Part shown: positions 50,554 through 59,970 of the stretch, piece after piece
Layout: each line of letters opens with the position of its first letter
Position numbering within the stretch: the stretch's first letter is position 1
Origin: Micrococcaceae bacterium RIT 802
GTDB lineage: Bacteria; Actinomycetota; Actinomycetes; Actinomycetales; Micrococcaceae
Assembly: GCA_016892645.1 (NCBI GenBank)
Contig: JAFEMX010000006.1
Span: forward strand, 141,000 to 204,999
Length of the DNA stretch: 64,000 nt
Direction: 5' to 3'
Program-made: the position numbers and the translations under genes
Notes under the pieces: generated by a model
What the model was told of the DNA's origin: nothing
Database searches by the model: none
The model's input: the letters and a program-made list of their open reading frames with translations, nothing else

Positions 50554-51984
50554 ATGAACCGAACGGCAATCGTCGTCGGATCCGGTCCCAACGGGCTGAC
50601 GGCCGCCGCGCTGCTGGCGAGCCACGGCGTCGCCGTCACGGTCTACGAGCAGGCCAGCGAACCCGGGGGTGGGGCCCGATCCGGCGAACCCCTGGGGGAG
50701 GGGTTCATCACCGACCTCGGGGCCGCGGCCCATCCCTTTGGCGTGGGCAGCCCCGCCTTCCGCGCCCTCGGATTGGAAGACCATGGGCTGGAATGGGCCC
50801 ACCCCCGCTACCCCATGGCCCACCCGTTGCCCGGGCAGGAATCGGCCATCCTCCACCGCGACGCGGCGGCCACCGCGCGGCAATTCGGCCCGGACGCCGC
50901 TGCCTGGCTGCGCATCCACCAGCCAGTCACCGCCCACCCGCTGCAGACGTTGGAGAACATCACCGGACCTCTGCTGCGCTTCCCGCCACACCTGCTGCCC
51001 ATGGCCTCCTTCGGCTTGCGGGCCGCCTGGCCTGCAGCCCTGTTGGCCCGCAGCGCATTCAGGACGCCGGAGGCCCGCGCGCTCTTCGGCGGTTCCGCTG
51101 CCCATTCGATCCTGCCCTTGGGCCATCCCTTCACGTCGGCCTTCGGCACCGTATTCGGTGGTTTGGGGCAGACCCTGGGCTGGCCGGTCGCCCGCGGCGG
51201 GTCCGGCCAGATCATCCAGGCCCTGTTGTCCGTCCTGGGTGGACACGGCGTGCAGGTCAGAACCAACGAAACCGTGACCGACCTGCGCGACCTGCCAGCG
51301 GCCGATGCCGTGTTGTTGGACCTGACCCCGCGCCAGGTCCTGGACCTCGCCGGCACGCAACTCTCCACCCGTTACCGTGGTTGGCTCCGCCGGTGGAAGT
51401 ACGGGGCCGGTGTCCACAAGGTCGATTACCTCCTGGACGGCCCCGTCCCCTGGTCGGATGAACGGACCGCCCATGCCGGGACGGTCCACGTGGTGGGCAG
51501 CTTCGAGGAACTCGTCCACGCCGAGCATCTCACCGGCCGGGGGAAGGTCCCCGAACGGCCCTTCGTCATGGCGGCCCAGCAGTCCATGGCCGATCCCTCC
51601 CGCGTCGCCGACGGTAAGCAGGTCCTCTGGAGCTACGCCCACGTGCCCAACGGTTCCTCAGCTGATGTCGGCCCACTCATCGACGCCCAATTCGAACGGT
51701 TCGCCCCGGGATTCCGGGACCGCATCATCGGGCGCATCGATACCCCGCCCGACGCACTGCAGGCCTGGAACCCCAACCTCGTGGGCGGGGACATCGGCGG
51801 CGGGTCGCTGCGCGGGACCCAGCAGGTCCTGCGCCCGGCGCCCACGCTCCGGCCCTACAACACCAGCCAGGCCGGCCTCTATATTTGCTCCTCCTCGACG
51901 CCGCCCGGAGGCGGCGTGCACGGAATGGCAGGCTGGCATGCCGCCCGCGCGGTGTTCCGCGATTGGGATCGCTCCACGCGGTGA
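50554..51984 (+). CDS. Phytoene desaturase-like FAD oxidoreductase
   Basis: A 476-residue flavoprotein. The ADP-binding motif IVVGSGPNGLTAAALLASHG at 6-25 is the GxGxxG Rossmann loop, followed by VYEQASEPGGGARS, the second signature of the phytoene desaturase/monoamine oxidase group. The C-terminus has SSSTPPGGGVHGMAGWHAAR, the FAD-closing motif. It resembles the NAD(P)/FAD-dependent oxidoreductases related to PYROXD2, not the true carotenoid CrtI. AAAGGGAG lies upstream. No carotenoid genes are adjacent, so the substrate is unknown. Confidence 0.88.
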   Translation: MNRTAIVVGSGPNGLTAAALLASHGVAVTVYEQASEPGGGARSGEPLGEGFITDLGAAAHPFGVGSPAFRALGLEDHGLEWAHPRYPMAHPLPGQESAILHRDAAATARQFGPDAAAWLRIHQPVTAHPLQTLENITGPLLRFPPHLLPMASFGLRAAWPAALLARSAFRTPEARALFGGSAAHSILPLGHPFTSAFGTVFGGLGQTLGWPVARGGSGQIIQALLSVLGGHGVQVRTNETVTDLRDLPAADAVLLDLTPRQVLDLAGTQLSTRYRGWLRRWKYGAGVHKVDYLLDGPVPWSDERTAHAGTVHVVGSFEELVHAEHLTGRGKVPERPFVMAAQQSMADPSRVADGKQVLWSYAHVPNGSSADVGPLIDAQFERFAPGFRDRIIGRIDTPPDALQAWNPNLVGGDIGGGSLRGTQQVLRPAPTLRPYNTSQAGLYICSSSTPPGGGVHGMAGWHAARAVFRDWDRSTR

Positions 51985-52017
51985 CGTGCCCGGCCCCACC
52001 CGAGCCGCCCGCGGAAA

Positions 52018-54054
52018 TCAGACCAGGTCGCGCGGAATCGTGCGCTGCCAGTTTTGCGAATGGACCCGGCGGTCCCCATGTTTCTCGTCCAGCTCGTAGG
52101 CATCCAGCTGGGCGTTGATGACGAAGTCGGTGGGCGTGGAGGTCAGCACCGTGCGGGTGTCGACTTGGATCCTCCAGTCACCGCGTTCGTATCGGCGCAC
52201 CGTCTGCGTCTCGCCCCGCACCGAATTCACCTCGTTCCAGCGGAAGCTGTACCACTCGTTGGAGATGCGGTGGATCTCGGTCCCCGTGTCCTCGATGCGG
52301 AAGGTGCCCTGGTCGTTGATGATCTCCACGGTGGAGACGTTGGTTTCCAAGTCCCGGATCATACGCCAATCGTGCGTCCCGGCATCCAGCAGCGTGGTCT
52401 CCAGCTCGGGTGCGGCCTCCGGCTCGTCGAACGGCCTGAGCTCCCCATCGACGGCCCGCGGCGCACGCACGGGCAGCTCGAGGGATCCGCCGCTGTAGAT
52501 CGTGACCGTCGCGGCCTCGGGCGCCGGCCAGACCAAGGGCCAGTACGACGTCGAAACGGACAGTCGGAGCTGGTGTCCCCGGGGGAACACCTGGGCCAGT
52601 CCGTTCAACGGCACCTCGATGGTGTAGCGCCGGCCCGGTTCCAGAGGCTGCGGGTCCGCGCTCCCGTCGCGGTGCGTCAGGTTCAGCAACCCATAGGTCA
52701 CCCGAGTCGACTCGCCCCCGGGCGCCACATCGGAGAGCCGGACGGCCAGCTGGGCGACGGGTTTGTCGGCGGAGACCTCGAAGGTGGCCACGGGCCGCCC
52801 GAAGACCTCCAGCCGGTCCTGCAGCGGTTCCGTCTCATAGACCAGGGCCCCGCCGTCCTCCTCCCGCTGGTCATAGGGCAGGTCGGGCAGGGCGGCATAG
52901 GAGGCCCATTTGCCGGCGAACATGCCCACGCTCAGTGGCGACAGCAGGTCGACATCGGGGCTCGGCTGCCCGTCTTTTCCCTCCGGCAGGAGCTGGTAAC
53001 GGCCCAGCCGCCAGGTCTCGGTGCGAATGTTCGGCGAGGGCCACGTCGGCTCGGCGACCCAGTGGCCTGGACGGTCGGCATAGGACGGTTCCGGCGAGAC
53101 GGCGTCCTGCATCCATGCCCGGACCATGGGTTCGTCCATGATGCCGTTGTCCTTGTCCTTGAGCCAGTGATCCCACCAGCGCACCGTCTCCTGGAGGAAC
53201 CCGATGGCGGGGCCGGGGACACCGAGGTGCGGGTACTTGTGTCCCCAGGGGCCGATGAGGCCCTTGCGGGGTACGTCCAGGTTCTCCATGAGACGGAAGA
53301 TGGAGTTGGTGTACCCATCAGCCCAGCCGCCCACGGCCATGACCGGGATGTCCACGTCGGAGTAGTCCTCGCAGACGGATGCCGGTTTCCAGTAGTCGTC
53401 CCGGCGCTGGTGCTCCAGCCATGTCTCGAGCCATAGTCCGCTGCCTTCGAGCCGTTCCCGCCACATGTCCCGCCAGCGGTCCCCCACGATCTCCGGATCC
53501 GGCGGCAGGCTGTTGAAGGCGAACATGACGGTGGCCTCGGACAGGTTGTCCGCCAAGAGACATCCGCCCATGTAGTGCATGTTGTCGACGTAGAGGTCAT
53601 CGGTGGCCGACGCGCTGATGATCGCCTTGAGTGCCGGGGGGCGGCGGGCGGCCATCTGGAGGCTGTTGAACCCTCCCCAGGAGATGCCCATCATGCCCAC
53701 GTTCCCGTCGCACCATGGCTGGTCGGCGAGCCAGGCGATCACGTCCTCGGCATCCTCGTGTTCCTGCGGACGGTACTCGTCGACCATGACGCCGTCCGAG
53801 TCGCCACTCCCCCGGAGATCGACGCGGACGCTGATGTATCCGTGTCCAGCCATGTAGGGGTGGTTCAGTTCGTCGCGGCCCCGTGAGTTGTCCCGCTTGC
53901 GGTACGGGATGTACTCCAGGATGGCCGGGACGGGGTGTTCTTCGGCATCGACCGGCATCCAAATGCGCGCCGCTAGCTGGGCGCCGTCGCGCATCGGGAT
54001 GAACGTGTTTTCAATGCTGCGGATGTCGTGCGGGAATTCCTCCATTGTCCTCAT
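52018..54054 (-). CDS. CocE/NonD family hydrolase
   Basis: A 678-residue alpha/beta hydrolase of the X-Pro dipeptidyl-peptidase/CocE type. The alpha/beta domain (1-320) has VRVDLRGSGDSDG (77-89), nucleophile Ser125 in GISWGGFN, and the His in GPWGHKYPHLGVPG. The C-terminal jelly-roll (about 390-678) is typical of the family (FPRGHQLRLSVSTSYWPL). Members cleave peptides, esters or beta-lactams. It lies 26 bases after the ATP-grasp gene on the same strand, so the pair forms an operon; hydrolase and ligase could act on the same amide. No signal peptide is present. Confidence 0.93.
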   Translation of the reverse strand: MRTMEEFPHDIRSIENTFIPMRDGAQLAARIWMPVDAEEHPVPAILEYIPYRKRDNSRGRDELNHPYMAGHGYISVRVDLRGSGDSDGVMVDEYRPQEHEDAEDVIAWLADQPWCDGNVGMMGISWGGFNSLQMAARRPPALKAIISASATDDLYVDNMHYMGGCLLADNLSEATVMFAFNSLPPDPEIVGDRWRDMWRERLEGSGLWLETWLEHQRRDDYWKPASVCEDYSDVDIPVMAVGGWADGYTNSIFRLMENLDVPRKGLIGPWGHKYPHLGVPGPAIGFLQETVRWWDHWLKDKDNGIMDEPMVRAWMQDAVSPEPSYADRPGHWVAEPTWPSPNIRTETWRLGRYQLLPEGKDGQPSPDVDLLSPLSVGMFAGKWASYAALPDLPYDQREEDGGALVYETEPLQDRLEVFGRPVATFEVSADKPVAQLAVRLSDVAPGGESTRVTYGLLNLTHRDGSADPQPLEPGRRYTIEVPLNGLAQVFPRGHQLRLSVSTSYWPLVWPAPEAATVTIYSGGSLELPVRAPRAVDGELRPFDEPEAAPELETTLLDAGTHDWRMIRDLETNVSTVEIINDQGTFRIEDTGTEIHRISNEWYSFRWNEVNSVRGETQTVRRYERGDWRIQVDTRTVLTSTPTDFVINAQLDAYELDEKHGDRRVHSQNWQRTIPRDLV

Positions 54055-54080
54055 GCGGCTCCTCTCTCCTGTGGGCCCGG

Positions 54081-55382
54081 CTAGCTGGCGGTGGCAACAG
54101 CCGGTACCGGGTCGAATTCGAAGGGCAGACTGGCCACGGCCGCGTCGTACTCCTCGACCAGCTCGGCGCGGTCCGCTGCGCCCAGGTACAGGATCCCCAC
54201 GACGTAGCGGTAGCTGTCCTGGTTCGGCGCCTCCGACAACCGGTCACCGACCTTGACCTGGACGGTGAGCTCCGCGCCGGGGATGTCCTGCGCCAGGCGG
54301 GCGATGTCCGCCTCATCGGGGACCCGGGTGACGATGGCGTCGTCGTCGTGGAAGACCATGCACTGCGATGCGACATCGAAGGTCCCCTTCGCGTCCGGCA
54401 TCCGCGGCTCGATGTCGAGGGCGATGTCGATGGCCACCTCGTGGTTGGAGGAACCGTCGACCTTGGCGAAGAGGTCGCTGTGGGACTGGGAAATGCGGGT
54501 GTTCACCTCGATGAGCCAGAGCTGGTCCTGCGGCTCGTCCCACATGAATTCCGCATTGAAGCAGCCGTTGTCGAATCCCACGTGCCGCAGGTACCTCTCG
54601 GAGAGGTCGATCATGCGCTGCTGCACGGATTCGGGGATGCTGTCCGCCGGGTAGTCGAGCCGTTCGAAGCTGGTTTCGGCCTCGTCCTTGTGCATGTCGA
54701 AGACGCCATGCACGTGGTAGTTGCCATGGAACATGCTGCCTTCCGGGGCTGCCTGGATGCCGCTGACGAAGTGTTCGGCCAGACAGGTGTTGCCCCCGGC
54801 GTCGCCGAGCTTGTCGGGCAGGTCCACCATGGCCAGGACGTCGTTGAAGGCGTCGCCGACCTGCTCGATCTCCTCACGGATCTCCACGATCGCCCGGCGG
54901 AAGTCCTCCTCGTTGTGGATCTCGAACCCGAGATTGGAGGAATGGGCCTTCACCGGCTTGACCCAGAAGGGGAAGTCGACGTCGATCCCGGCGAGCGCCC
55001 CGTCGTCGAAGGGGTCGAAGGCGGCAAACCGCGGCACGCACTCGGGAATTGACGCCTGCTGCTCTAGCCGGCTCCAGTATTTGTGCTCGCATTTGAGCAC
55101 GCTCTCCAAGGATGGCGCCGAAATGCCGAACTCGCGGGCCAGGATCGGCCCGATCACGCTGGTCGGGAAGTCCCAGTGGGAGATGATGGCGTCAACGGTG
55201 CCATCGAAGCTTTGCAGTTGCGTCCGGGCCTTTTCCAGCAGGCCGGTGAAATCGATGTCTTCGGTCTTGACCAGTTCCTCGTAGCCCAACAGCGGGCGGA
55301 ACGTGTAGTCCTCCGCCCCCCTGACCGTTTCCAACTCCCCCGCCTGGAATTCAGTGAGTCCAAGGACAAAAATGTTCTTCAT
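54081..55382 (-). CDS. ATP-grasp domain amide ligase
   Basis: A 433-residue ATP-grasp enzyme, the class that joins a carboxylate to an amine with ATP (carnosine synthase, D-Ala ligase, carboxylate-amine ligases). It has the N-terminal Rossmann part (MKNIFVLGLTEFQAGELETV), then FWVKPVKAHSSNLGFEI (about 163-179, ATP lysine), SLESVLKCEHKYWSRLEQQA, and the metal-binding FMWDEPQDQLWLIEVNTRIS with Glu and Asn typical of the fold. The substrate cannot be named. Start ATG 55382 with GCGAGGAG upstream. It precedes the CocE/NonD gene and is divergent from an amino-acid permease, a context that suggests amino-acid or dipeptide metabolism. Confidence 0.9.
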   Translation of the reverse strand: MKNIFVLGLTEFQAGELETVRGAEDYTFRPLLGYEELVKTEDIDFTGLLEKARTQLQSFDGTVDAIISHWDFPTSVIGPILAREFGISAPSLESVLKCEHKYWSRLEQQASIPECVPRFAAFDPFDDGALAGIDVDFPFWVKPVKAHSSNLGFEIHNEEDFRRAIVEIREEIEQVGDAFNDVLAMVDLPDKLGDAGGNTCLAEHFVSGIQAAPEGSMFHGNYHVHGVFDMHKDEAETSFERLDYPADSIPESVQQRMIDLSERYLRHVGFDNGCFNAEFMWDEPQDQLWLIEVNTRISQSHSDLFAKVDGSSNHEVAIDIALDIEPRMPDAKGTFDVASQCMVFHDDDAIVTRVPDEADIARLAQDIPGAELTVQVKVGDRLSEAPNQDSYRYVVGILYLGAADRAELVEEYDAAVASLPFEFDPVPAVATAS

Positions 55383-55491
55383 GCTGGCTCCTCGCTGACC
55401 GGCCGATGGGCCGGACATTTCGTTGGAGTGGATGGAACGACATTTCGACACAACCATGCGCACTTGCCAGCGTCAAGCCAAAGAGCGGCCC

Positions 55492-55497
55492 TACACT
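55492..55497 (+). promoter_or_regulatory. Putative -10 box of leaderless APC permease
   Basis: TACACT is followed by six bases and ATG 55504. No ribosome site is present. The best -35-like hexamer (TTGCCA at 55464) is 22 bases away, longer than usual. Confidence 0.4.
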
Positions 55498-55503
55498 ATG
55501 GGC

Positions 55504-56868
55504 ATGGACGACCCCAAGCAGGACCAGACGAAACTCAAGCGCGCCATCACCGGGCCGCTGCTCTACTTGTTCATCCTCGGAGACGTCCTCGGCGCCGGCA
55601 TCTATGCACTGGTCGGGGAGGTGGCCGGAGAGGTCGGCGGAGCGATCTGGATCCCCCTGGCGGTGGCCCTGCTGCTGGCGATGTTGACGGCCGCTTCCTA
55701 CGCGGAGCTGGTCACCAAGTACCCGAAGGCCGGCGGGGCCGCGGTCTTCGCCGAGCGGGCTTTCGGAAGGCCGGTCGTGTCGTTCCTAGTCGGCTTCTGC
55801 ATGCTCGCCGCCGGGATCACCAGTGCCGCGGGCCTGAGCCTGGCCTTCGCGGGGGACTACCTCAAACCGTTCCTGGACGTGCCGGCCATCCCGGCGGCCC
55901 TGGTGTTTCTGCTGCTGGTCGCCGCGCTCAACGCCCGAGGCGTGAAGGAATCGGTGCGTGCGAACGTGGTGATGACCGTCGTCGAGGTTTCCGGGCTGGT
56001 ACTGGTCATCGTCCTGGTGGCCATCATGGTCGGGCAGGGGCGCGGGGACGCCTCCCGGGTCATCGAATTCAACCCGGAGACGTCCCCAGCAGCAGGAGTG
56101 CTGGCCGCGTCGCTCCTGGCCTACTACTCGTTCGTGGGGTTCGAGACCTCCGCGAACATTGCCGAAGAAGTGCGCGACGTCCGCCGGGTCTACCCGAAGG
56201 CACTCTTCGGCTCCCTGCTGACGGCCGGAGGCGTCTACGTCCTCATCGGGCTGGCCTCCTCCATCGCCTTGCCGGCGGATGAGTTGAGCAAATCGTCCGG
56301 CCCCCTGCTCCAGGTCGTGCAGGAAACCGGATTCGGCGTTCCGGACTGGCTGTTCGGTCTGGTCGCCTTGATCGCCGTGGCCAACGGTGCGCTGCTGACG
56401 ATGATCATGGCCAGCCGGCTGACCTACGGCATGGCCGAGCAGCATTTGCTTCCCCGGGCCCTCGGCCGGGTCCTGCCGAAACGTCGTACCCCCTGGGTGG
56501 CGATCCTGGTGACGACCGCGGCCGCCATGGCGTTGACCGCCACCGGGGACCTGGAAACCCTGGCGAAAACCGTCGTCCTGCTGCTGCTGTTCGTCTTCAT
56601 CAGCACCAACGTCTCGGTGCTCGTGCTGCGCAAGGACCAGGTCGGGCACGAACACTTCCGGGTTCCCACGATCTTCCCGTATCTCGCGTTGGGCTCGTGC
56701 GTCCTGCTGCTGGTCCAGCAGGAAGCGGGGACCTGGCTGCGGGCCGGGGTCCTGGTGGTGATCGGCCTGGTCCTGTACGCCATCACCCGCTGGGCCGGTT
56801 CCGGGAAGCAGGCGAAACCCGTGGATTCCGCCGCTAACGACGCCCGGGCCACGGAAACCACCGACTGA
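55504..56868 (+). CDS. APC family amino-acid permease
   Basis: A 454-residue permease with 12 hydrophobic segments. ITGPLLYLFILGDVLGAGIYALVG-like text opens TM1 (G-A-G-I-Y is the substrate-binding unwound loop of APC transporters), with TAASYAELVTKYPKAGGAAV (TM2-3) and YYSFVGFETSANIAEEVRDV (TM6) following. It imports amino acids or amines with protons. Start at ATG 55504 rather than 55498, because a -10 box lies six bases before it. It is divergent from the ATP-grasp/CocE operon, which suggests a shared substrate. Confidence 0.92.
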   Translation: MDDPKQDQTKLKRAITGPLLYLFILGDVLGAGIYALVGEVAGEVGGAIWIPLAVALLLAMLTAASYAELVTKYPKAGGAAVFAERAFGRPVVSFLVGFCMLAAGITSAAGLSLAFAGDYLKPFLDVPAIPAALVFLLLVAALNARGVKESVRANVVMTVVEVSGLVLVIVLVAIMVGQGRGDASRVIEFNPETSPAAGVLAASLLAYYSFVGFETSANIAEEVRDVRRVYPKALFGSLLTAGGVYVLIGLASSIALPADELSKSSGPLLQVVQETGFGVPDWLFGLVALIAVANGALLTMIMASRLTYGMAEQHLLPRALGRVLPKRRTPWVAILVTTAAAMALTATGDLETLAKTVVLLLLFVFISTNVSVLVLRKDQVGHEHFRVPTIFPYLALGSCVLLLVQQEAGTWLRAGVLVVIGLVLYAITRWAGSGKQAKPVDSAANDARATETTD

Positions 56869-56937
56869 GCCGACCAGACAGGACACCGACCGCCGCATCA
56901 AGCAGCCGTGCGCAGGCGACCGGCGTGCTGCGCAGCC

Positions 56938-57681
56938 CTACGTGGTCCCCCGCTTCCGGGCCAGCCGGGTAGCCTCCGCGACGCCGTCGGTGAACGGGAG
57001 GCCATGCCCGGGAAGCACCAGGCGGGTAGCCGTGGATTCCAGGGCGTCCAAGGAGGCCACTGCCTGTCGGCTGTCTCCGGTTGCCGCGGCGGAAACCGTC
57101 TGTGGCCCGGTCTGCCCGGTGTAGGGATCCAGGGTCACCAGCGCGTCGCCGCTGATCACCGCGTCCCGATGGGGAAAGTGCAAGGCACAGTGGCCGGCGG
57201 TGTGCCCGGGGGTGCCGACCACCAGCGGCTGCCCGGGAAGGGTTGCCGCGGTTTCGTCCGACAACGGTTCCAGTCCGCGGACGCCGCGGACGTTCAGTGC
57301 CCCGGCGAGGCTCATCTTCGCCAGGACCGGCAGGCATCCGGGATACCTGAAGGGGTAGACCAGCCGGCTGTTCTCGTGTTGGTACCGGTACGGGTGCGCG
57401 GCGATGTATGCGTCATCGGGGTGGATGAACACCGGCAACCCGAAGTCGCGCTGGATCCGGGCCACGGTGCCGATGTGGTCGAAGTGCCCGTGGGTCAGCA
57501 CGACGCACTCGAGTTCACCCGGTCGACGGCCGAGCTCGCGCAACGCCGAAACGATGTGCTTCCAGCCCGCCGGCAGCCCGGCGTCCACCAGCATGAGCCG
57601 CCGGCCCTCCTCGACCAGGTAGCAGTTCACCCCCGCATGTTCGACCAGATGGATGCCGTCGGCCGCATTGCGCCGCAACAC
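56938..57681 (-). CDS. Metallo-beta-lactamase fold hydrolase
   Basis: A 247-residue zinc hydrolase. The HxHxDH motif is at 64-69 (THGHFDHIG), further ligands are His in GTPGHTAGHCALHF, Asp in ISGDALVTLD, and His in LVLPGHG. The fold is that of glyoxalase II-like or related hydrolases. The substrate is unknown. The start is GTG 57681 with AAGGGGG eight bases upstream, just after the stop of the acidic-protein gene (57687-57685), so the two are co-translated. Confidence 0.92.
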   Translation of the reverse strand: MLRRNAADGIHLVEHAGVNCYLVEEGRRLMLVDAGLPAGWKHIVSALRELGRRPGELECVVLTHGHFDHIGTVARIQRDFGLPVFIHPDDAYIAAHPYRYQHENSRLVYPFRYPGCLPVLAKMSLAGALNVRGVRGLEPLSDETAATLPGQPLVVGTPGHTAGHCALHFPHRDAVISGDALVTLDPYTGQTGPQTVSAAATGDSRQAVASLDALESTATRLVLPGHGLPFTDGVAEATRLARKRGTT

Positions 57682-57684
57682 GCG

Positions 57685-57906
57685 TCAGTCCCCCTTGCCC
57701 TCGTCGCCACCCGTCTGGTCGGAAGCTGGCGGCGTTTCCCCCGGCGGCACACCGCCACCCGCTTCCAGGCCGGTGAGATCCTCGGGGACGGGGTCGGGAT
57801 TCGCACCATTGCCCTGGCGCTCTGAGGTCGTTTCGTCCTTCTTCCGCGAGACCGTTTCCGCGTCTTCCCGCGGGGAGGATGCATCGGGTTCGTTCGGCGT
57901 GTTCAT
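57685..57906 (-). CDS. Small acidic disordered protein
   Basis: A 73-residue protein rich in Glu, Asp, Pro, Gly and Ser: MNTPNEPDASSPREDAETVS, KKDETTSERQGNGANPDPVP and EAGGGVPPGETPPASDQTGG. There is no hydrophobic core. GGAAGG lies nine bases before ATG 57906. It is upstream of and coupled to the metallo-beta-lactamase gene. It resembles in composition the protein at 23567-23854. The function is unknown. Confidence 0.6.
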   Translation of the reverse strand: MNTPNEPDASSPREDAETVSRKKDETTSERQGNGANPDPVPEDLTGLEAGGGVPPGETPPASDQTGGDEGKGD

Positions 57907-58223
57907 GGGGCTACCTTCCAATTCCGGGTCCGCCCAGGCGGTACCACCGGGCGGTGGCAACTGCTGGGCGAGACGCGGCCAGCCTAGGAAGGAGGCCGGT
58001 CTCCGGCAAGGGTTTCTGCACGAGGACGCAAAGTGCTGACACTGCTTCGGGCCACTGCTAGCTTGAGCAGCAGTCGGGCCGGTGGGCCCACACGGCGGAT
58101 CTGCGGTCATGGAGGACCGCAGGCGCCCCGGTCCACGGACTGCACTGGCTCAAGCCGGGTATGCGGTGTCGTGGCCCGAGCGGATCCGGGAATCATCCGT
58201 CCCATACACGGTAGGGAGAAGTC

Positions 58224-59018
58224 ATGTCAGCGACCGGCCCAACACACGATGCCGATGTCCCCGTCATGGACGCCGCTCCACGGGGAGCGGTCCGCAAGGC
58301 GTTCGAGGAGCAGATGATCATCGAGCACCTTCCCCTGGCCGATGGCATCGCCCGGGGCTTCGCACGCAACGGACGGGATCTCGATGACCTCATGCAGGTG
58401 GCACGCATGGCCCTGGTCAAGGCGGGCCGGCGGTTCGACCCAACGCTCAACCCCCATTTCACCGCCTACGCCCGCCCCACGATCATCGGCGAGATGAAGC
58501 GCTACCTGCGCGACAGCGCCTGGATGGTCCAGCCGCCGCGCGCCATCAAGGACCTGCATACCCAGGTTGCCCATGAACATCCTGCGCTCTGCCAGTCACT
58601 GGGACGGGAGCCGACATTGGCCGAACTCGCCGGGCACCTGGGCGAGGAGCCCGAGGTCGTGGCCGAGGCCATCACCTCGCACAACAGCCTCCGACCCGAT
58701 TCGCTGGACTTGCCCCAGGGCAACCTCGCCGTGGAGGACCGCCTGCCCGACGACACCGCGGAGGTCTTCGGCACACTGGACGACGAGCTGTCGCTGGCCG
58801 AGGCCCTGCGCACCCTGGCCCCTGACGAAAAGCAGCTGTTGCACCTGCGCTTCTACGAAGAACGCAGCCAGCAGCAGATCGGTGACGGACTGGGCATGAC
58901 ACAAGTCCAGGTCTCTCGGGCATTGGCCCGCATCCTGGTCAAGCTGCAACGCCAGATCCTCAACCGCTTCCCCGGCGCGGGAGCCCACGGGGAACCGGCG
59001 TATCGACGCTGCGCCTGA
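58224..59018 (+). CDS. SigB/SigF family RNA polymerase sigma factor
   Basis: A 264-residue group 3 sigma factor. Region 2 is at about 27-95 (EEQMIIEHLPLADGIARGFA, DDLMQVARMALVKAGRRFDP, FTAYARPTIIGEMKRYLRDS), region 3 at about 105-160 (RAIKDLHTQVAHEHPALCQS, TLAELAGHLGEEPEVVAEAI) and region 4 at about 195-250 (LRTLAPDEKQLLHLRFYEER, QQQIGDGLGMTQVQVSRALA). The likely role is general stress or oxidative response. No RsbW-type anti-sigma gene is adjacent. GGGTAT at 58157 and GGGAAT at 58188 upstream resemble sigma-B -10 boxes, but without a good -35. The site GTAGGGAG precedes the ATG. Confidence 0.93.
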   Translation: MSATGPTHDADVPVMDAAPRGAVRKAFEEQMIIEHLPLADGIARGFARNGRDLDDLMQVARMALVKAGRRFDPTLNPHFTAYARPTIIGEMKRYLRDSAWMVQPPRAIKDLHTQVAHEHPALCQSLGREPTLAELAGHLGEEPEVVAEAITSHNSLRPDSLDLPQGNLAVEDRLPDDTAEVFGTLDDELSLAEALRTLAPDEKQLLHLRFYEERSQQQIGDGLGMTQVQVSRALARILVKLQRQILNRFPGAGAHGEPAYRRCA

Positions 59019-59031
59019 ACCGGCACTGCGG

Positions 59032-59970
59032 CTAGCCGGCGGAGAACACTCCCAGCCCGGCGAGGGCGTCCAGGACTTCCTCGGTCGTCACGGCCAGCAG
59101 CGCCGGATCCGGCTGTTCGGCGAAGACATCCCCGACCCGCACCCCCGGATGGGTCAGGACCCGGTGCGGACCCGGTGGTGGACCCCACGCCGCGGGCGTG
59201 GCCGGACCGAACAACACCACAGAGGGTACCCCGTAGGCCGAGGCCAGGTGCGCCGCGCCCGTATCCGCGGAGACAACACACCGGGCGTCGGCGACCAGCG
59301 CCGCGAAACGGTCCAGGCCCAGCTGCCCGGCGGCCACGCTCCCGGCACCCAGGCCGGCGGCCTCAGCCACCGCCAGGGCGCGTTCGCGTTCCCCGGCACT
59401 CCCGGTGACCACGACCGTGTGCCCGGAGCGTTCGAGTCGTCGGGCGACCTGTGCGAATCGCTCCACCGGCCAATGCCGGCTCCCGTGGGCGGCACCCGGG
59501 TGCACGACGGCGGCGCCCGGAACCTCGGTGCGCCGGGCCGGAGGGCGCAACAACAGGTCCCGGGGGTCCGCGGGGATGCCGTGCCACTCCAGCAGCCGGC
59601 ACCACCGTTCGCGCTCATGGACCCGTTCCGCCCACCGGGGTCCCGGTTGGCTCTCCGAGCCGTGGGCGATCACGCGCCGCGCCCCCAATGCGTCGATCCT
59701 GGCTCGGCTCTGCTCGCCGTTGCCATGCAGGTTCACCGCGACGTCGACCTCGCCCTTGGCCCGTGCAATCGGAACATCGAGTCCGGGGGTATCCACCAGG
59801 TCGATGCCGCCGACCAGCTCGACGACCGGCGCCAACCAGGCCGGGGCCGCGTAGGTGATGCGGTGGTCGGGGAATGCGCGTCCCAAGGCGCGCAGGGCGG
59901 GGACGGCCACCAGCAGGTCGCCCAGCTTCAGGGCGCGCAGGGCCAGGACCTCGGGGACGTGATCTTCCAT
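59032..59970 (-). CDS. GT9 family glycosyltransferase (heptosyltransferase-like)
   Basis: A 312-residue GT-B enzyme of the ADP-heptose:LPS heptosyltransferase family. The opening VLALRALKLGDLLVAVPALR is the family signature; the second domain has GAAVVHPGAAHGSRHWPVER and VSADTGAAHLASAYGVPSVV, the nucleotide-sugar site. Heptosyltransferases are typical of Gram-negative LPS, but actinobacterial members exist and build heptose-containing glycans. Start ATG 59970. It is convergent with the sigma gene (13 bases between stops) and divergent from the GmhB gene. Confidence 0.88.
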   Translation of the reverse strand: MEDHVPEVLALRALKLGDLLVAVPALRALGRAFPDHRITYAAPAWLAPVVELVGGIDLVDTPGLDVPIARAKGEVDVAVNLHGNGEQSRARIDALGARRVIAHGSESQPGPRWAERVHERERWCRLLEWHGIPADPRDLLLRPPARRTEVPGAAVVHPGAAHGSRHWPVERFAQVARRLERSGHTVVVTGSAGERERALAVAEAAGLGAGSVAAGQLGLDRFAALVADARCVVSADTGAAHLASAYGVPSVVLFGPATPAAWGPPPGPHRVLTHPGVRVGDVFAEQPDPALLAVTTEEVLDALAGLGVFSAG

